From Ponticaulis sp. (GTDB lineage Bacteria; Pseudomonadota; Alphaproteobacteria; Caulobacterales; Hyphomonadaceae), in NCBI GenBank assembly GCA_002723155.1, contig PBNO01000006.1, forward strand, positions 474,899 through 538,898: a stretch of 64,000 nucleotides of DNA, given 5' to 3'. The notes under the pieces were generated by a model that worked only from the letters and a program-made list of their open reading frames with translations, was not told the DNA's origin and did no database searches. A program made the translations under genes and the position numbers. Position 1 is the stretch's first letter, and every line of letters starts with the position of its first letter. Shown here piece by piece: positions 49,172 to 61,055 of the stretch.

Positions 49172-49968
49172 TTCTCTGCAGTATAAACAAGATTTTTTAC
49201 AGCGAGTTCGCGTTCTGTTTCTTTCATGAGGCTTTCGCCGATAAGAAAACGTCGATACCCGCTTTGGCGGAGCCGCTTGATATCTGCTACAGTTTTTACA
49301 CCACTTTCGGACACCATTAGATTGTTGGCGTCTGCGTCGGACGCGAGCCTTTCAGAGACGCCGAGATCGGTCGTCATTTCTTTGAGGTTTCGATTATTCA
49401 CACCGATAAAATCGGCACCGATCGCGTGAGCCCGCTCAAGTTCTGCTTCGTCGTGAACTTCTACAAGCGCATCAAGCCCGACATCCTTGGCGGTATGAAG
49501 GAGCTCCGAAGCGAGGGCGTTATCAAAAGATGCCATGATGATGAGAATACAATCGGCTTCATGGGCTCGCGCTTCCAGTATCTGGATCGGGTCCAGCATG
49601 AAGTCTTTTCTAAGGATTGGCATCGAAACAGCGTCTCGAACCAGTTTCAGGTCAGAAAGACTGCCGCCGAAACTTGGGCCATCTGTCAGAACTGAGAGAC
49701 AGGTTGCGCCACCATTCTCATAGTCTCGTGCAACCGCTGCCGGGTCTGCGCCCATGAGAATGTCACCGGCTGAAGGGCTCTTGCGTTTAATCTCACAAAT
49801 GAGCGCGTTTCGTCCGGCCGCTACAGTTGCATTCATGCTTGAAAGAAAGCCACGCGGAGCAGGGAGCGTTTTGATGTCGCGGAGAAAAGAATCTTCGGTG
49901 CGTTCCGCGCGCAGCGCTTTTACTTCATCCAGTTTGTATGCGTTAATTCGATCTAGCGCGGTCGTCAT
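49168..49968 (-). CDS. trpC: Indole-3-glycerol phosphate synthase
   Basis: 266 residues, unfused TrpC. Converts CdRP to indole-3-glycerol phosphate in tryptophan synthesis. Conserved segments are all present: CEIKRKSPSAGDI, PILRKDFMLDPIQILEA, GLDALVEVHDEAEL, GVNNRNL and the phosphate-binding SESGV and FLIGESLM. Its start overlaps the trpD stop by three bases, in the order trpE-trpG-trpD-trpC. Confidence 0.97.
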   Translation of the reverse strand: MTTALDRINAYKLDEVKALRAERTEDSFLRDIKTLPAPRGFLSSMNATVAAGRNALICEIKRKSPSAGDILMGADPAAVARDYENGGATCLSVLTDGPSFGGSLSDLKLVRDAVSMPILRKDFMLDPIQILEARAHEADCILIIMASFDNALASELLHTAKDVGLDALVEVHDEAELERAHAIGADFIGVNNRNLKEMTTDLGVSERLASDADANNLMVSESGVKTVADIKRLRQSGYRRFLIGESLMKETERELAVKNLVYTAEN

Positions 49969-50990
49969 GACGTCGCTGCCTTCAGCTTGTTGAGTGTCTC
50001 TCTTGCTGCGCCGGACGCGATGGCGTCTGAAGCCATCTCCGCACCGTCCCGAAGCGTAGTCGCTTTGCCTGTGAGATGGAGGCCGGCAGCGGCGTTTAAG
50101 ACCACTGCATCCCGAAATGGGGAAGCCTTATCTGAGAAAAGATCAGCAATGGCTTTTGCGTTCTGATCCGGGGTTCCGCCCTGTAGCGTAGACAGCGGGC
50201 TTGTTGTGAGCCCGGCGTCGGAAGGGTGGATAACGACCTCCTCCAAACCATTCTTGGTAACGTCTACAACAAGCGTTTCACCGGCAATCGACAGCTCATC
50301 AATTGCCAGACCATCGTTCATTTTGCCGTGCACGACCCAGGCGCGCTCGATTTCCAGAGCTTGAAGAGTCTCTGCCATGGGGCGTAGCCAGTGAGGGTCA
50401 TAGACACCCAAAATTTGGTGACTCGCTCCCGCTGGGTTCGAAAGTGGGCCTAGCAGGTTGAACACAGTGCGAATGCCAAGGCTGGCACGCACAGGTGCAA
50501 CATGGCGCATCGTGGAATGGTGCGATCTGGCGAAGAGGAAGCCAATTCCGGCAGTTTTGATTGCGTCGAGGAATTGGTCCTCAGAGATGTCCAGACCTAC
50601 GCCTAACGCCTCGAGCACGTCCGCTGAGCCGGTCTTCGGCGGTACGGACCGATTTCCATGCTTGGCTACAGTCACACCGCAAGCTGCGGTCACGATGGCG
50701 CTGGCGGTCGACGTGTTGAGGCTGGTCCAGCCAAGGCCGCCAGTGCCACAGGTATCAAGAACGACACCGTCTAACTCTATCCTTTTTGCCGTACGTCGCA
50801 TGATGCGCGCTCCCGCAAGCAGCTCCGTGCTTGTTTCGCCGCGAACAGACAGACCCATCAGGAATGCCCCTATGCGTTCGGGAGGAACTTCGCCGCTGAG
50901 AATTTCGGAAAATGCGCCTTCAAGGGTTTCAACGCTGAGGGATTCTTTGCGTGCAATAGCCTTGATTGCAGTAGAAATAACGTCCGTCAT
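49965..50990 (-). CDS. trpD: Anthranilate phosphoribosyltransferase with altered PRPP-loop motifs
   Basis: 341 residues, in the position and with the length of TrpD, which joins anthranilate to PRPP. The KHGNR motif (110-114), GSADVLEALG and the VRASLGIRTVFNLLGPLSNPA segment are standard. Three places differ from the canonical family. The PRPP loop usually reading GTGGDG is GTGGLG (Leu86). The usual SSKS after KHGNR reads PPKT (117-120). The metal-binding GLDE segment has two extra residues (GLAIDEL). The trp operon context argues that it is still the pathway enzyme. Confidence 0.9.
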   Translation of the reverse strand: MTDVISTAIKAIARKESLSVETLEGAFSEILSGEVPPERIGAFLMGLSVRGETSTELLAGARIMRRTAKRIELDGVVLDTCGTGGLGWTSLNTSTASAIVTAACGVTVAKHGNRSVPPKTGSADVLEALGVGLDISEDQFLDAIKTAGIGFLFARSHHSTMRHVAPVRASLGIRTVFNLLGPLSNPAGASHQILGVYDPHWLRPMAETLQALEIERAWVVHGKMNDGLAIDELSIAGETLVVDVTKNGLEEVVIHPSDAGLTTSPLSTLQGGTPDQNAKAIADLFSDKASPFRDAVVLNAAAGLHLTGKATTLRDGAEMASDAIASGAARETLNKLKAATS

Positions 50991-51021
50991 GGTTGTTCCC
51001 TAGGTTCAGTCTGGCAGGGCT

Positions 51022-51597
51022 TTATGCGCTCTTCGCGACCTTAAGAAAGTTTGCAAGCATCTCATGGCCGTATTCCGTTTTGATGCTCTCCGGGTGAAAT
51101 TGTACCCCAAAAACCGGACGTGTTTCATGGTGCATCGCCATAATCTCACCGTCGTCGGTAAAAGCATCTGCGATAAGGCAATCCGGGAGGCTTGGAGGAG
51201 CGACTGCCAGGGAGTGATACCGAACAACGTCAAACGTTTCAGGGAGCCCTTCAAACAGGGCGCCGCCCTTTTGTTTGATTGTGCTGATCTTGCCGTGGCG
51301 GATTTCCATCGCCGTGACTACGTCACCGCCCATAGCCTGACCAATAGACTGGTGGCCAAGGCAAACACCCAGAATCGGTAGCGAATCTGGAGCCCGCTTC
51401 ACAAAATCAACGCATATTCCAGCTTCGTTCGGCGTGCACGGGCCCGGTGACAGCACAACGGCTTCGGGCTTTAGTGCCAGCGCCTCTTCAGCAGTCATTT
51501 CATCATTGCGAATGACGTGCGCCTCTCCGCCGACGTCAGCGAGGTAATGCGCCAGATTGTAGGTGAAGCTGTCATAGTTATCGATGAGGAGGATCAT
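51022..51597 (-). CDS. trpG: Anthranilate synthase component II (glutamine amidotransferase)
   Basis: 191 residues. Class I glutamine amidotransferase that supplies ammonia to TrpE. The nucleophile Cys lies in LGVCLGHQSIGQ. The His and Glu of the triad lie in the C-terminal QFHPESI. LSPGPCTPNEAG is the usual oxyanion-side segment. It overlaps the trpE stop by four bases. A PabA-type dual role with folate synthesis is possible and cannot be excluded. Confidence 0.95.
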   Translation of the reverse strand: MILLIDNYDSFTYNLAHYLADVGGEAHVIRNDEMTAEEALALKPEAVVLSPGPCTPNEAGICVDFVKRAPDSLPILGVCLGHQSIGQAMGGDVVTAMEIRHGKISTIKQKGGALFEGLPETFDVVRYHSLAVAPPSLPDCLIADAFTDDGEIMAMHHETRPVFGVQFHPESIKTEYGHEMLANFLKVAKSA

Positions 51598-53033
51598 TGA
51601 TTGCCCTCGAACCGCGCAGCCATCTCTGCGGCCCGTTTCAGGGCCTGAGATTTATGCATTGTTTCCTGGTATTCGTATTCGGGATCGCTATCGAGCACGA
51701 CGCCGCCACCAGCCTGAATGTGCAGGCGGTCGTTTTCAATCACTGCGGTACGCAAAGCGATGCAGGTGTCCAGATCACCCTTCCATCCGAAATAGCCAAC
51801 GGCTCCGCCGTAAACACCGCGCGAATTTCCTTCGAGCTCATCGATAATCTGCATTGCGCGAATCTTTGGTGCGCCAGAAACGGTGCCCGCAGGGAAGCCG
51901 GCCATCAACGCATCTTTCAACGTCTTGTCTTCACGAAGATTGCCTTCGACCTGCGAGACGATGTGCATAACATGGCTATAGTGTTCGACGACAAAGGATT
52001 CGGTCACTTCAACGCTGCCATATTTACAGACACGACCGACATCGTTTCGACCGAGGTCGAGCAACATCAGATGTTCAGCGCACTCTTTAGCATCATTTAG
52101 CAGGTTTTCCTGACGACGCAGGTTTTCAGCCTTATCGTTTGATCTTGGTCGTGTGCCCGCAATCGGTCTGACCGACATGCGTCCGTCGCGAACGCGAACG
52201 AGGATTTCTGGGCTGCTGCCAACGAGCTGGGCATCGCCAAGTCGCATATGGAACATGAATGCTGACGGATTTAGCGACCGCAGCGAGCGATAATAGGCGA
52301 GGGACGAGTAAGGATAGTTGCAGGTAAAGCGCTGACTAGGAACGACCTGAAAAATATCGCCTGCTTTGATGTAGTCGCGCGCTTTCTCTACCGCATCGGC
52401 ATATGTTTCTTCGGAAAAGTTGGACGTAAATTCCAACACTCGTTCGCTTTGACCGCGCGGCGTTGGAGAGCCGGGGCCGTCGAGGGCTGCTTCAACTTCA
52501 TCGAGAGCTTCAACCGCTTTTGCCTCTGCATCTGCACCATCAGAGGATGTGCGCACGGAAGCTACGAGAATGAGTTCCTGATACAGGTGATCAAAAATCA
52601 GGACGACTCGTGGACGAACCAGCACGGCCTCCGGTACCGGAAGGACCTGCTCAGGTTTCTCGCCCACTGGTTCATAGTAACGGACCATATCGTAGCCGAG
52701 ATAACCAAAGGCGCCGGCCGCCATAGGAGGCAGATCTTCCTCAGACTCTGCTCGAGCAGCCTCTGTGAAACGGTCAAGGTCGACTAGTGGTTCATCAGAA
52801 GACGCAATGATTTCTGAAAAGTCGGAAGACCGGCTGGTTTGAGCAACGCCGTCCTGAACACGCCACCAGAGATCAGGTTTTACACCAATAAAAGAATATC
52901 GTCCGAGCTGATGACCACCCTGAATGGATTCAAACAGAAAGTGGCCAGGTTCTTCTGCACCGAGTTTGAGTATCGCGGAAATCGGCGTTTCCGTATCCGC
53001 GATACGTCGGCGTACAATGAGATGATCGGCCAT
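51594..53033 (-). CDS. trpE: Anthranilate synthase component I
   Basis: 479 residues. Converts chorismate to anthranilate. The N-terminal ESIQGGHQLGRYSFIG region forms part of the tryptophan feedback site. Chorismate-binding motifs PIAGTRPRS, LLDLGRNDVGRV, FPAGTVSGAPKIRAM and IQAGGGVVLDSDPEYEYQE are all intact. The gene begins 13 bases after the chaperone gene, leaving no room for a trp leader peptide or attenuator. Confidence 0.97.
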   Translation of the reverse strand: MADHLIVRRRIADTETPISAILKLGAEEPGHFLFESIQGGHQLGRYSFIGVKPDLWWRVQDGVAQTSRSSDFSEIIASSDEPLVDLDRFTEAARAESEEDLPPMAAGAFGYLGYDMVRYYEPVGEKPEQVLPVPEAVLVRPRVVLIFDHLYQELILVASVRTSSDGADAEAKAVEALDEVEAALDGPGSPTPRGQSERVLEFTSNFSEETYADAVEKARDYIKAGDIFQVVPSQRFTCNYPYSSLAYYRSLRSLNPSAFMFHMRLGDAQLVGSSPEILVRVRDGRMSVRPIAGTRPRSNDKAENLRRQENLLNDAKECAEHLMLLDLGRNDVGRVCKYGSVEVTESFVVEHYSHVMHIVSQVEGNLREDKTLKDALMAGFPAGTVSGAPKIRAMQIIDELEGNSRGVYGGAVGYFGWKGDLDTCIALRTAVIENDRLHIQAGGGVVLDSDPEYEYQETMHKSQALKRAAEMAARFEGNQ

Positions 53034-53046
53034 TATAAACTTCTAA

Positions 53047-54945
53047 CTACTGCACCGGTTGGTATTGTTCGAGATAGGTCGTGATCGCAGCATCGTTGAT
53101 CTGGGCATTCACATTTTCGCGTGCCACGTCGAAGACGGCTTGTTCGAAATCTCCTGCGATCATCTGATTTAGATTGGACCTGATTGGAGCAGATGCTGCT
53201 GTTCTTTGTTCGCCCTGCGGTACCTCAATGGCTTCAACGACGCCGATGAAATAACCGCGCTGAAGCGGGATAGAAAATGCCTGATCCAGTTCGCTCCCGA
53301 AGATTCGCGCCATCACTTCCGGAGGGAAGCCGATTTGTGGACCAGAAGAACGAGCAATGGCCATTGGCGGACGATCAACTTCAAGATTGAGTTGCTGTGC
53401 TTCCGCGTTCAGAAATGCGCCTTGGTTGATGCGCTGCATCATGGCTTCAGCGTATTCGGTGACTGCGGCCTGACGTTTCTGAGCGAAAACAACGTCGTAA
53501 AGTTCGTCTCGCATCTCTTCAAACTCAGGAAGGTAAGACGCGACCGTCTCGTCCAGCCGAATGATGTATTGCGTGTCACCACCGTCTTCACGGAAGCTCA
53601 TCTCATCTGGATAAAGCTGGAAGCCGAGTTCCAGAGCGCCCTCAATCTCGAGAAGCGCGCCTACACGGCGGCCCTGACGGGTAAATCCACGCTCATCGAC
53701 CGGGGGAAATGTGTAGACCGGCGATGAGATCATTTCCGCGATCTCGTGAATGGTGCCGCCTGATCCAACCGCATCATCGATCAGGTCGAAAGAGTCGGCA
53801 TAAAGGCGCGATGATTTATACTCGGTGATTTCAGCACGGAGTGTATCTGCTACGTCTTCGAGCGGGGTGGTTTCGCCCGGAATGTCTTCAGTCGCGCGTA
53901 CGATTATCCACTGGCCATTTGCAGCCTGAATTGGACCGTTCCATACGTCGACAGGCGTATCGAAGACTGCAGTGGCGAGATCGATGCTGGAGATCGCGGA
54001 ACGCAGGTTGGTTTCTGTCTGGAGCTGGCGACCGTTGAACGTCGCGACAACTGTTTGAGGATCTTCGCCACCAAGAAGGCGACCGAGCGCCTGGCGCGCG
54101 GTCGTTTCGTCTGCGAACGCGAACTGTTCGTATGTCCGGGTACCCGGGCTCGTGAAGCGTGACTGTTGCGCGAGGTACTGATTTTCCAGTTCTTCGTCAC
54201 TGATCGTTACCTGATGGATGAAATCTTCAGGGCGAACGGCGATAACGGAAAATCCGCGACGCTCCGGTTGCAGCATCATGCTCGTCTGAGCATCATAAAA
54301 TTCGCGCAGCTCTTCTTCGGATGGTGGTTCGACAGCTTCTGGCAAGTCTCCGGCCTGCATAACAATGTAAGCGATCCGTCGACGTTCTTCAGAGAATACT
54401 GCGAGCAGTTCAGTCAGTCCTTGCGGTGCTTGCACGTTGCTCGCGAGCCCATCGCTCATTGCGAGAAAAGTCAGGTCGTCCTGAAGCCACTGTGTGAATT
54501 CAGTTTCTGTCTGCCCGCGATCGTTCAGGAAATTGACGTAGCTGGTGCGATCAAAGCCGCCATGAATTGCGCTTCGGAAAATGTCATTCTGCCGGATGAC
54601 ATCGATAACGGCCTGATCCGATGCCCGGATCCCATTACGCTCCAGGTATTCTGCCTGAATGTTCCGGTTGGCGAGCTGGTAAACCAGCCCTTGAAGTTGA
54701 CCGGATTGAGCGAGGTCCTGTTGGGTACTGTTTCCGCCATTCTGATTGATACGGTTAAGCAGGAACTCCGCTTCGCGATCGAGATCGGAGGACTCAACAG
54801 TTCGATTTCCGACTGCTGCGAGGCTTGAACCGAGGTTCGGCGTGAAAATGTCATTAATGCCGAAGGATGCCATCGCGATGATCAACAGGCCGATGAGCAC
54901 GAGGGCAACTTTTGAACGTAGAAGGTTCCGGAAAAGAGTGAGCAT
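53047..54945 (-). CDS. ppiD: PpiD/SurA-like periplasmic peptidyl-prolyl isomerase-family protein
   Basis: 632 residues. One N-terminal membrane helix (about 10-32, preceded by basic residues) anchors a large periplasmic part. The N-terminal SurA-like chaperone region covers roughly 35-240. A parvulin-like (PPIC) segment at about 260-370 is degenerate, so prolyl isomerase activity is doubtful. PpiD homologues bind newly exported proteins at the SecYEG exit. This gene is regularly placed between tpiA and trpE in alphaproteobacteria. It is divergent from tpiA with 97 bases between the starts. Confidence 0.85.
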   Translation of the reverse strand: MLTLFRNLLRSKVALVLIGLLIIAMASFGINDIFTPNLGSSLAAVGNRTVESSDLDREAEFLLNRINQNGGNSTQQDLAQSGQLQGLVYQLANRNIQAEYLERNGIRASDQAVIDVIRQNDIFRSAIHGGFDRTSYVNFLNDRGQTETEFTQWLQDDLTFLAMSDGLASNVQAPQGLTELLAVFSEERRRIAYIVMQAGDLPEAVEPPSEEELREFYDAQTSMMLQPERRGFSVIAVRPEDFIHQVTISDEELENQYLAQQSRFTSPGTRTYEQFAFADETTARQALGRLLGGEDPQTVVATFNGRQLQTETNLRSAISSIDLATAVFDTPVDVWNGPIQAANGQWIIVRATEDIPGETTPLEDVADTLRAEITEYKSSRLYADSFDLIDDAVGSGGTIHEIAEMISSPVYTFPPVDERGFTRQGRRVGALLEIEGALELGFQLYPDEMSFREDGGDTQYIIRLDETVASYLPEFEEMRDELYDVVFAQKRQAAVTEYAEAMMQRINQGAFLNAEAQQLNLEVDRPPMAIARSSGPQIGFPPEVMARIFGSELDQAFSIPLQRGYFIGVVEAIEVPQGEQRTAASAPIRSNLNQMIAGDFEQAVFDVARENVNAQINDAAITTYLEQYQPVQ

Positions 54946-55042
54946 GAAGTAGTCCTGCGGCCAATCGCTTTATTTGCTTTCTTGCACGTGTCGATCTGGC
55001 TTGCTAGGCGGGATTGGTCTCTCATTCAAGATGGAATACGCT

Positions 55043-55786
55043 ATGCTCAAGCCTTTGATTGCCGGAAACTGGAAGATGAACGGTCTGAAATCGTCGCTGA
55101 CCGAAGCAGAATCACTCGTGGAAGGCCTGTCACAAGGCAATTGCAGCGCAGACGTTCTTATCTGCCCTCCTGCTACATTAATTGATCGTATGGTTTCTGT
55201 ATTCGACGGAAATGACGTTTCTGTAGGCGGTCAGGATTGCCATGCAAACGTATCAGGTGCGCACACCGGTGATATCAGCGCGGAAATGATCTCCGACCTG
55301 GGCGGTGCCTTTGTAATTGTTGGTCACTCCGAAAGACGTACTGATCATGGAGAATCGAATTCGGTCGTCCGTGAGAAGGCCGAAGCTGCATTGCGCGCGG
55401 GGATTACACCTATCGTCTGCATTGGTGAGACATTGGAGCAGCGCGAAGCTGGTGAAACGCTGAGCGTTCTCGGTGACCAGATTAAAAACTCTATTCCTCC
55501 TGGCGTCTCAGGCGATCAATATGTCGTCGCATATGAACCTGTTTGGGCAATTGGAACGGGCCTCGTGCCAGAGACCTCTGATATCGATACTGCGCACAAT
55601 TTTTTACGCAGTAAGTTGAAGGAAATAGGCGTCGAGAACGCTGACAAGGTCCGCCTTCTTTATGGCGGTTCAGTGAAGCCGTCGAATGCCGCGGAAATTC
55701 TCGGTGTCGCAGAAGTGAATGGCGCGCTAGTAGGCGGCGCAAGTTTGAAAGCAGCAGATTTCCTCGGGATTATTGCCGGAGCCTGA
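55043..55786 (+). CDS. tpiA: Triosephosphate isomerase
   Basis: 247 residues from the ATG at 55043, the start that gives the family N-terminus LKPLIAGNWKMNG; the open frame reaches back further. Interconverts DHAP and glyceraldehyde-3-phosphate. The substrate Lys lies in GNWKMN, the electrophile His in VGHSERR, the base Glu in AYEPVWAIGTG, and the phosphate loop is LYGGSVKPSN. Confidence 0.97.
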   Translation: MLKPLIAGNWKMNGLKSSLTEAESLVEGLSQGNCSADVLICPPATLIDRMVSVFDGNDVSVGGQDCHANVSGAHTGDISAEMISDLGGAFVIVGHSERRTDHGESNSVVREKAEAALRAGITPIVCIGETLEQREAGETLSVLGDQIKNSIPPGVSGDQYVVAYEPVWAIGTGLVPETSDIDTAHNFLRSKLKEIGVENADKVRLLYGGSVKPSNAAEILGVAEVNGALVGGASLKAADFLGIIAGA

Positions 55787-55832
55787 AAACAAGCTTGCGC
55801 TAGGGGCTTGGCTAAACCATTTGAGGGGTGTA

Positions 55833-55854
55833 ACGGAACGCGCTTTGGTTCCGT
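55833..55854 (+). other. Hairpin between tpiA and secG
   Basis: Inverted repeat ACGGAAC/GTTCCGT (55833-55839 with 55848-55854), with an eight-base loop, between tpiA and secG. No T-run follows, so it could be a leader structure of secG or a weak factor-dependent end of tpiA. Confidence 0.35.
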
Positions 55855-55870
55855 GGAAAAGTAGGCGGTT

Positions 55871-56302
55871 ATGGAAAACGTTATTCTAGTCGTACATATC
55901 ATCGCATGTATCGGGCTTATCGGTGTCGTGCTACTTCAGCGTTCTGAGGGCGGCGCGCTTGGCATTGGTGGCGGCGGTGGCGGTGGCCTGATGTCCGGCC
56001 GTGGTGCGGCGTCGGCACTAACACGCACGACGATGATTCTTGCCGCTGTATTTTTTACGACCAGCCTCGTGCTCACTACGATTTCGACACGTTCTGCCGC
56101 GTCCCAGGGCTCGCTTGCTGATGCGCTCGAAGCTGCTGACCGCGAGCAGGATCAATTCCCTTCAGATCTCGACCTGTCTCCATCGACTGCGCCGGCAGTT
56201 CCGGAAACTTCAGAACCGGGCGTGCCTTCGGATCTGGATGCAGAAGTTCCTTCTGATCTGACGGTTCCTTCAGACATTGAAGAGCAGCAACCCACAGAAT
56301 AA
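55871..56302 (+). CDS. secG: Protein-export membrane protein SecG
   Basis: 143 residues. Two membrane helices (about 3-22 and 54-75) flank the Gly-rich loop GGALGIGGGGGGGLMSGRG typical of SecG. It assists SecYEG translocation. The C-terminal tail after about residue 85 is acidic and contains four PSD repeats (PSDLD, VPSDLDA, VPSDLT, VPSDIE), which is unusual. It lies between tpiA and pyrG, a conserved alphaproteobacterial order. Confidence 0.93.
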   Translation: MENVILVVHIIACIGLIGVVLLQRSEGGALGIGGGGGGGLMSGRGAASALTRTTMILAAVFFTTSLVLTTISTRSAASQGSLADALEAADREQDQFPSDLDLSPSTAPAVPETSEPGVPSDLDAEVPSDLTVPSDIEEQQPTE

Positions 56303-57993
<1,691 letters not shown>

Positions 57994-58019
57994 TATATAG
58001 TCTGTCTGATAACTGATGG

Positions 58020-58058
58020 AAAAATGCCGATCCGTGTTCAAGACGGGTTGATGTTTTT
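58020..58058 (+). terminator. Probable terminator after pyrG
   Basis: CGATCCGT (58028-58035) pairs with ACGGGTTG (58043-58050), including two G-T pairs, around a seven-base loop. A run of five A precedes it and a run of five T follows (58054-58058). It lies 35 bases after pyrG. The structure could act in both directions. Confidence 0.45.
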
Positions 58059-58126
58059 GCGATCAGGTGTATTAGACGCGTTTTGGTTTTCCGGGCCCGG
58101 CCCGATTAATACTCAGGAATAGACAC

Positions 58127-58309
58127 ATGGCAGTTCCTAAGCGGAAGACGACGCCGTCAAAGCGTAACATGCGCCGCGCGCACGATCGTCTCAAAGGCAA
58201 TACATTTATCGAAGATGCGGATTCTGGTGAACTGCGTCGTCCACACCACATTGACCTGAAGTCAGGCATGTATCGTGGTCGACAAGTGCTTGAACCAAAA
58301 GACGACTAA
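58127..58309 (+). CDS. rpmF: 50S ribosomal protein L32
   Basis: 60 residues. The N-terminus [20 protein letters not shown] is the bacterial L32 signature, rich in basic residues. AGGA lies eight bases before the ATG. The zinc-ligand Cys residues of some L32 forms are absent, giving the Cys-free type; the usual zinc-free alphaproteobacterial protein has this form. Its position between pyrG and eno is unusual; it is more often near plsX. Confidence 0.93.
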   Translation: MAVPKRKTTPSKRNMRRAHDRLKGNTFIEDADSGELRRPHHIDLKSGMYRGRQVLEPKDD

Positions 58310-58317
58310 GTGCATTA

Positions 58318-59623
<1,306 letters not shown>

Positions 59624-59635
59624 CGGAATCATAAC

Positions 59636-59674
59636 GCCTCTTCGCGACATTCATCGAACTGTTCGCGAAGAGGC
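59636..59674 (+). terminator. Long hairpin between eno and the ftsB-like gene
   Basis: GCCTCTTCGCGA (59636-59647) pairs perfectly with TCGCGAAGAGGC (59663-59674) over 12 base pairs, with a 15-base loop. It begins 13 bases after the eno stop and ends nine bases before the next ATG. The following TCCTTTCC is not a good T-run. The 3' arm includes AAGAGG, the only Shine-Dalgarno-like sequence for the downstream gene, so it may act as terminator, translation block, or both. Confidence 0.6.
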
Positions 59675-59682
59675 TCCTTTCC

Positions 59683-60015
59683 ATGAAATTTCCCGTCGTC
59701 AGCCTGGTTCTGCTCGGTGGAATTAGCTATCTCGGCTACCATGCGATAGCGGGACAGCAGGGGCTTTGCCAGTGGAGCCGTATGCAGGATGATGTGCGTG
59801 GGCTAGAGCAGGAGCGTGCCTCACTGATCTCGCATAGGGATGAATTATCCTCGCAAATTCAAAGGCTTTACTCAGATTCTCTGGACGATGATCTTATTGA
59901 GGAACTGGCCCGTCAGAAGTTTCATTTCGTCTATCCGAACGAATTAATTCTGGAGCCTCCCGAATTAACATCCCTGCAACCCGAAAACGAAGACCTTTTC
60001 AGTCTTAGCAATTGA
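59683..60015 (+). CDS. ftsB: FtsB/DivIC-like septum formation protein
   Basis: 110 residues. One N-terminal membrane helix (about 5-23) is followed by a coiled-coil stretch (about 35-60) and a short C-terminal part with ARQKFHFVYPNELIL. This is the FtsB/DivIC architecture: a small bitopic divisome protein that works with FtsL and FtsQ. Its position between eno and pdhA is conserved in alphaproteobacteria and supports the call. Sequence similarity within the family is low. Confidence 0.82.
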   Translation: MKFPVVSLVLLGGISYLGYHAIAGQQGLCQWSRMQDDVRGLEQERASLISHRDELSSQIQRLYSDSLDDDLIEELARQKFHFVYPNELILEPPELTSLQPENEDLFSLSN

Positions 60016-60056
60016 GCGGCGAATTGTTATGTTCTCCCCAAATAGGGAGCACAGAT

Positions 60057-61055
60057 TTGAGTAAGTCACCCCGCAAAGCGAAAATTACGACTGACCAAAA
60101 ACTTAAATTCTACAAAGATATGCTTTTGATCCGGCGTTTCGAGGAAAAAGCCGGTCAACTTTATGGTCGAGGCCTGATCGCAGGTTTCTGCCACCTATAC
60201 ATTGGACAAGAAGCCGTAGTCGTCGGCATGCAGGACTGTATAGGTGACGGCGATCAGGTTGTTACCGGATACCGAGATCACGGCCATATGCTGGCATGCG
60301 GCATGGATCCTGATGGTGTAATGGCCGAGCTGACCGGTCGCGAGGGAGGCTACTCCCGCGGCAAGGGCGGCTCCATGCACATGTTCTCCCGCGAGAAAAA
60401 CTTCTTTGGTGGCCACGGCATTGTTGGCGCACAGGTACCTATCGGCACCGGTCTCGCATTTTCCAATAAATACAAAGAAACCGACCGTGTCTGCCTGACC
60501 TATTTTGGTGATGGCGCAACGAACCAGGGCCAGGTTTATGAGGCGTTCAACATGGCCTCGCTCTGGAAGCTGCCGGTCGTGTACGTAATCGAGAACAATA
60601 TGTACGCGATGGGCACAAGCGTTGAGCGTCACGCGTCCGAGACTGAACTCTTCAAGCGCGGTATCTCATTCGAGATTGAGGGCATGGAAGTAGACGGTAT
60701 GGACGTCATGAAAGTCCGGGAAGCCGGCATGAAAGCCGTTGAGCACGCTCGCTCTGGTAAGGGCCCAATGATTCTCGAGATGAAAACTTATCGCTACCGT
60801 GGGCACTCAATGTCCGATCCTGCGAAATACCGTAAGCGCGAAGAAGTAGACGATATTCGTTCTCATCATGATCCGATTGAAGGCCTCAAGAAGCAACTCA
60901 TTGAAGCCGGTGAAGCGTCTGAAGATGATCTGAAAGCAATCGATAAAGACATCAAAGCCGTTGTCGCTAAGTCTGTTGATTTTGCGCAAGAGAGCCCACT
61001 GCCGGATCCGAAGGAACTCTGGACCGATGTGCTTATCGAAGCGGAGGGCGTGTAA
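60057..61055 (+). CDS. pdhA: Pyruvate dehydrogenase E1 component, alpha subunit
   Basis: 332 residues from a TTG at 60057, chosen because AGGGAG lies about seven bases upstream; an earlier in-frame TTG at 60012 lacks such a site. It binds thiamine diphosphate and decarboxylates pyruvate. The TPP motif [20 protein letters not shown] ends near [12 protein letters not shown]. The C-terminal [11 protein letters not shown] region is also canonical. Its stop overlaps the pdhB ATG by one base. Confidence 0.95.
   Translation: MSKSPRKAKITTDQKLKFYKDMLLIRRFEEKAGQLYGRGLIAGFCHLYIGQEAVVVGMQDCIGDGDQVVTGYRDHGHMLACGMDPDGVMAELTGREGGYSRGKGGSMHMFSREKNFFGGHGIVGAQVPIGTGLAFSNKYKETDRVCLTYFGDGATNQGQVYEAFNMASLWKLPVVYVIENNMYAMGTSVERHASETELFKRGISFEIEGMEVDGMDVMKVREAGMKAVEHARSGKGPMILEMKTYRYRGHSMSDPAKYRKREEVDDIRSHHDPIEGLKKQLIEAGEASEDDLKAIDKDIKAVVAKSVDFAQESPLPDPKELWTDVLIEAEGV

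Noticed and set aside
58090..58099. GC palindrome CCGGGCCCGG upstream of rpmF
   Set aside because: No known operator or spacing to a promoter; probably chance in a GC-rich leader.
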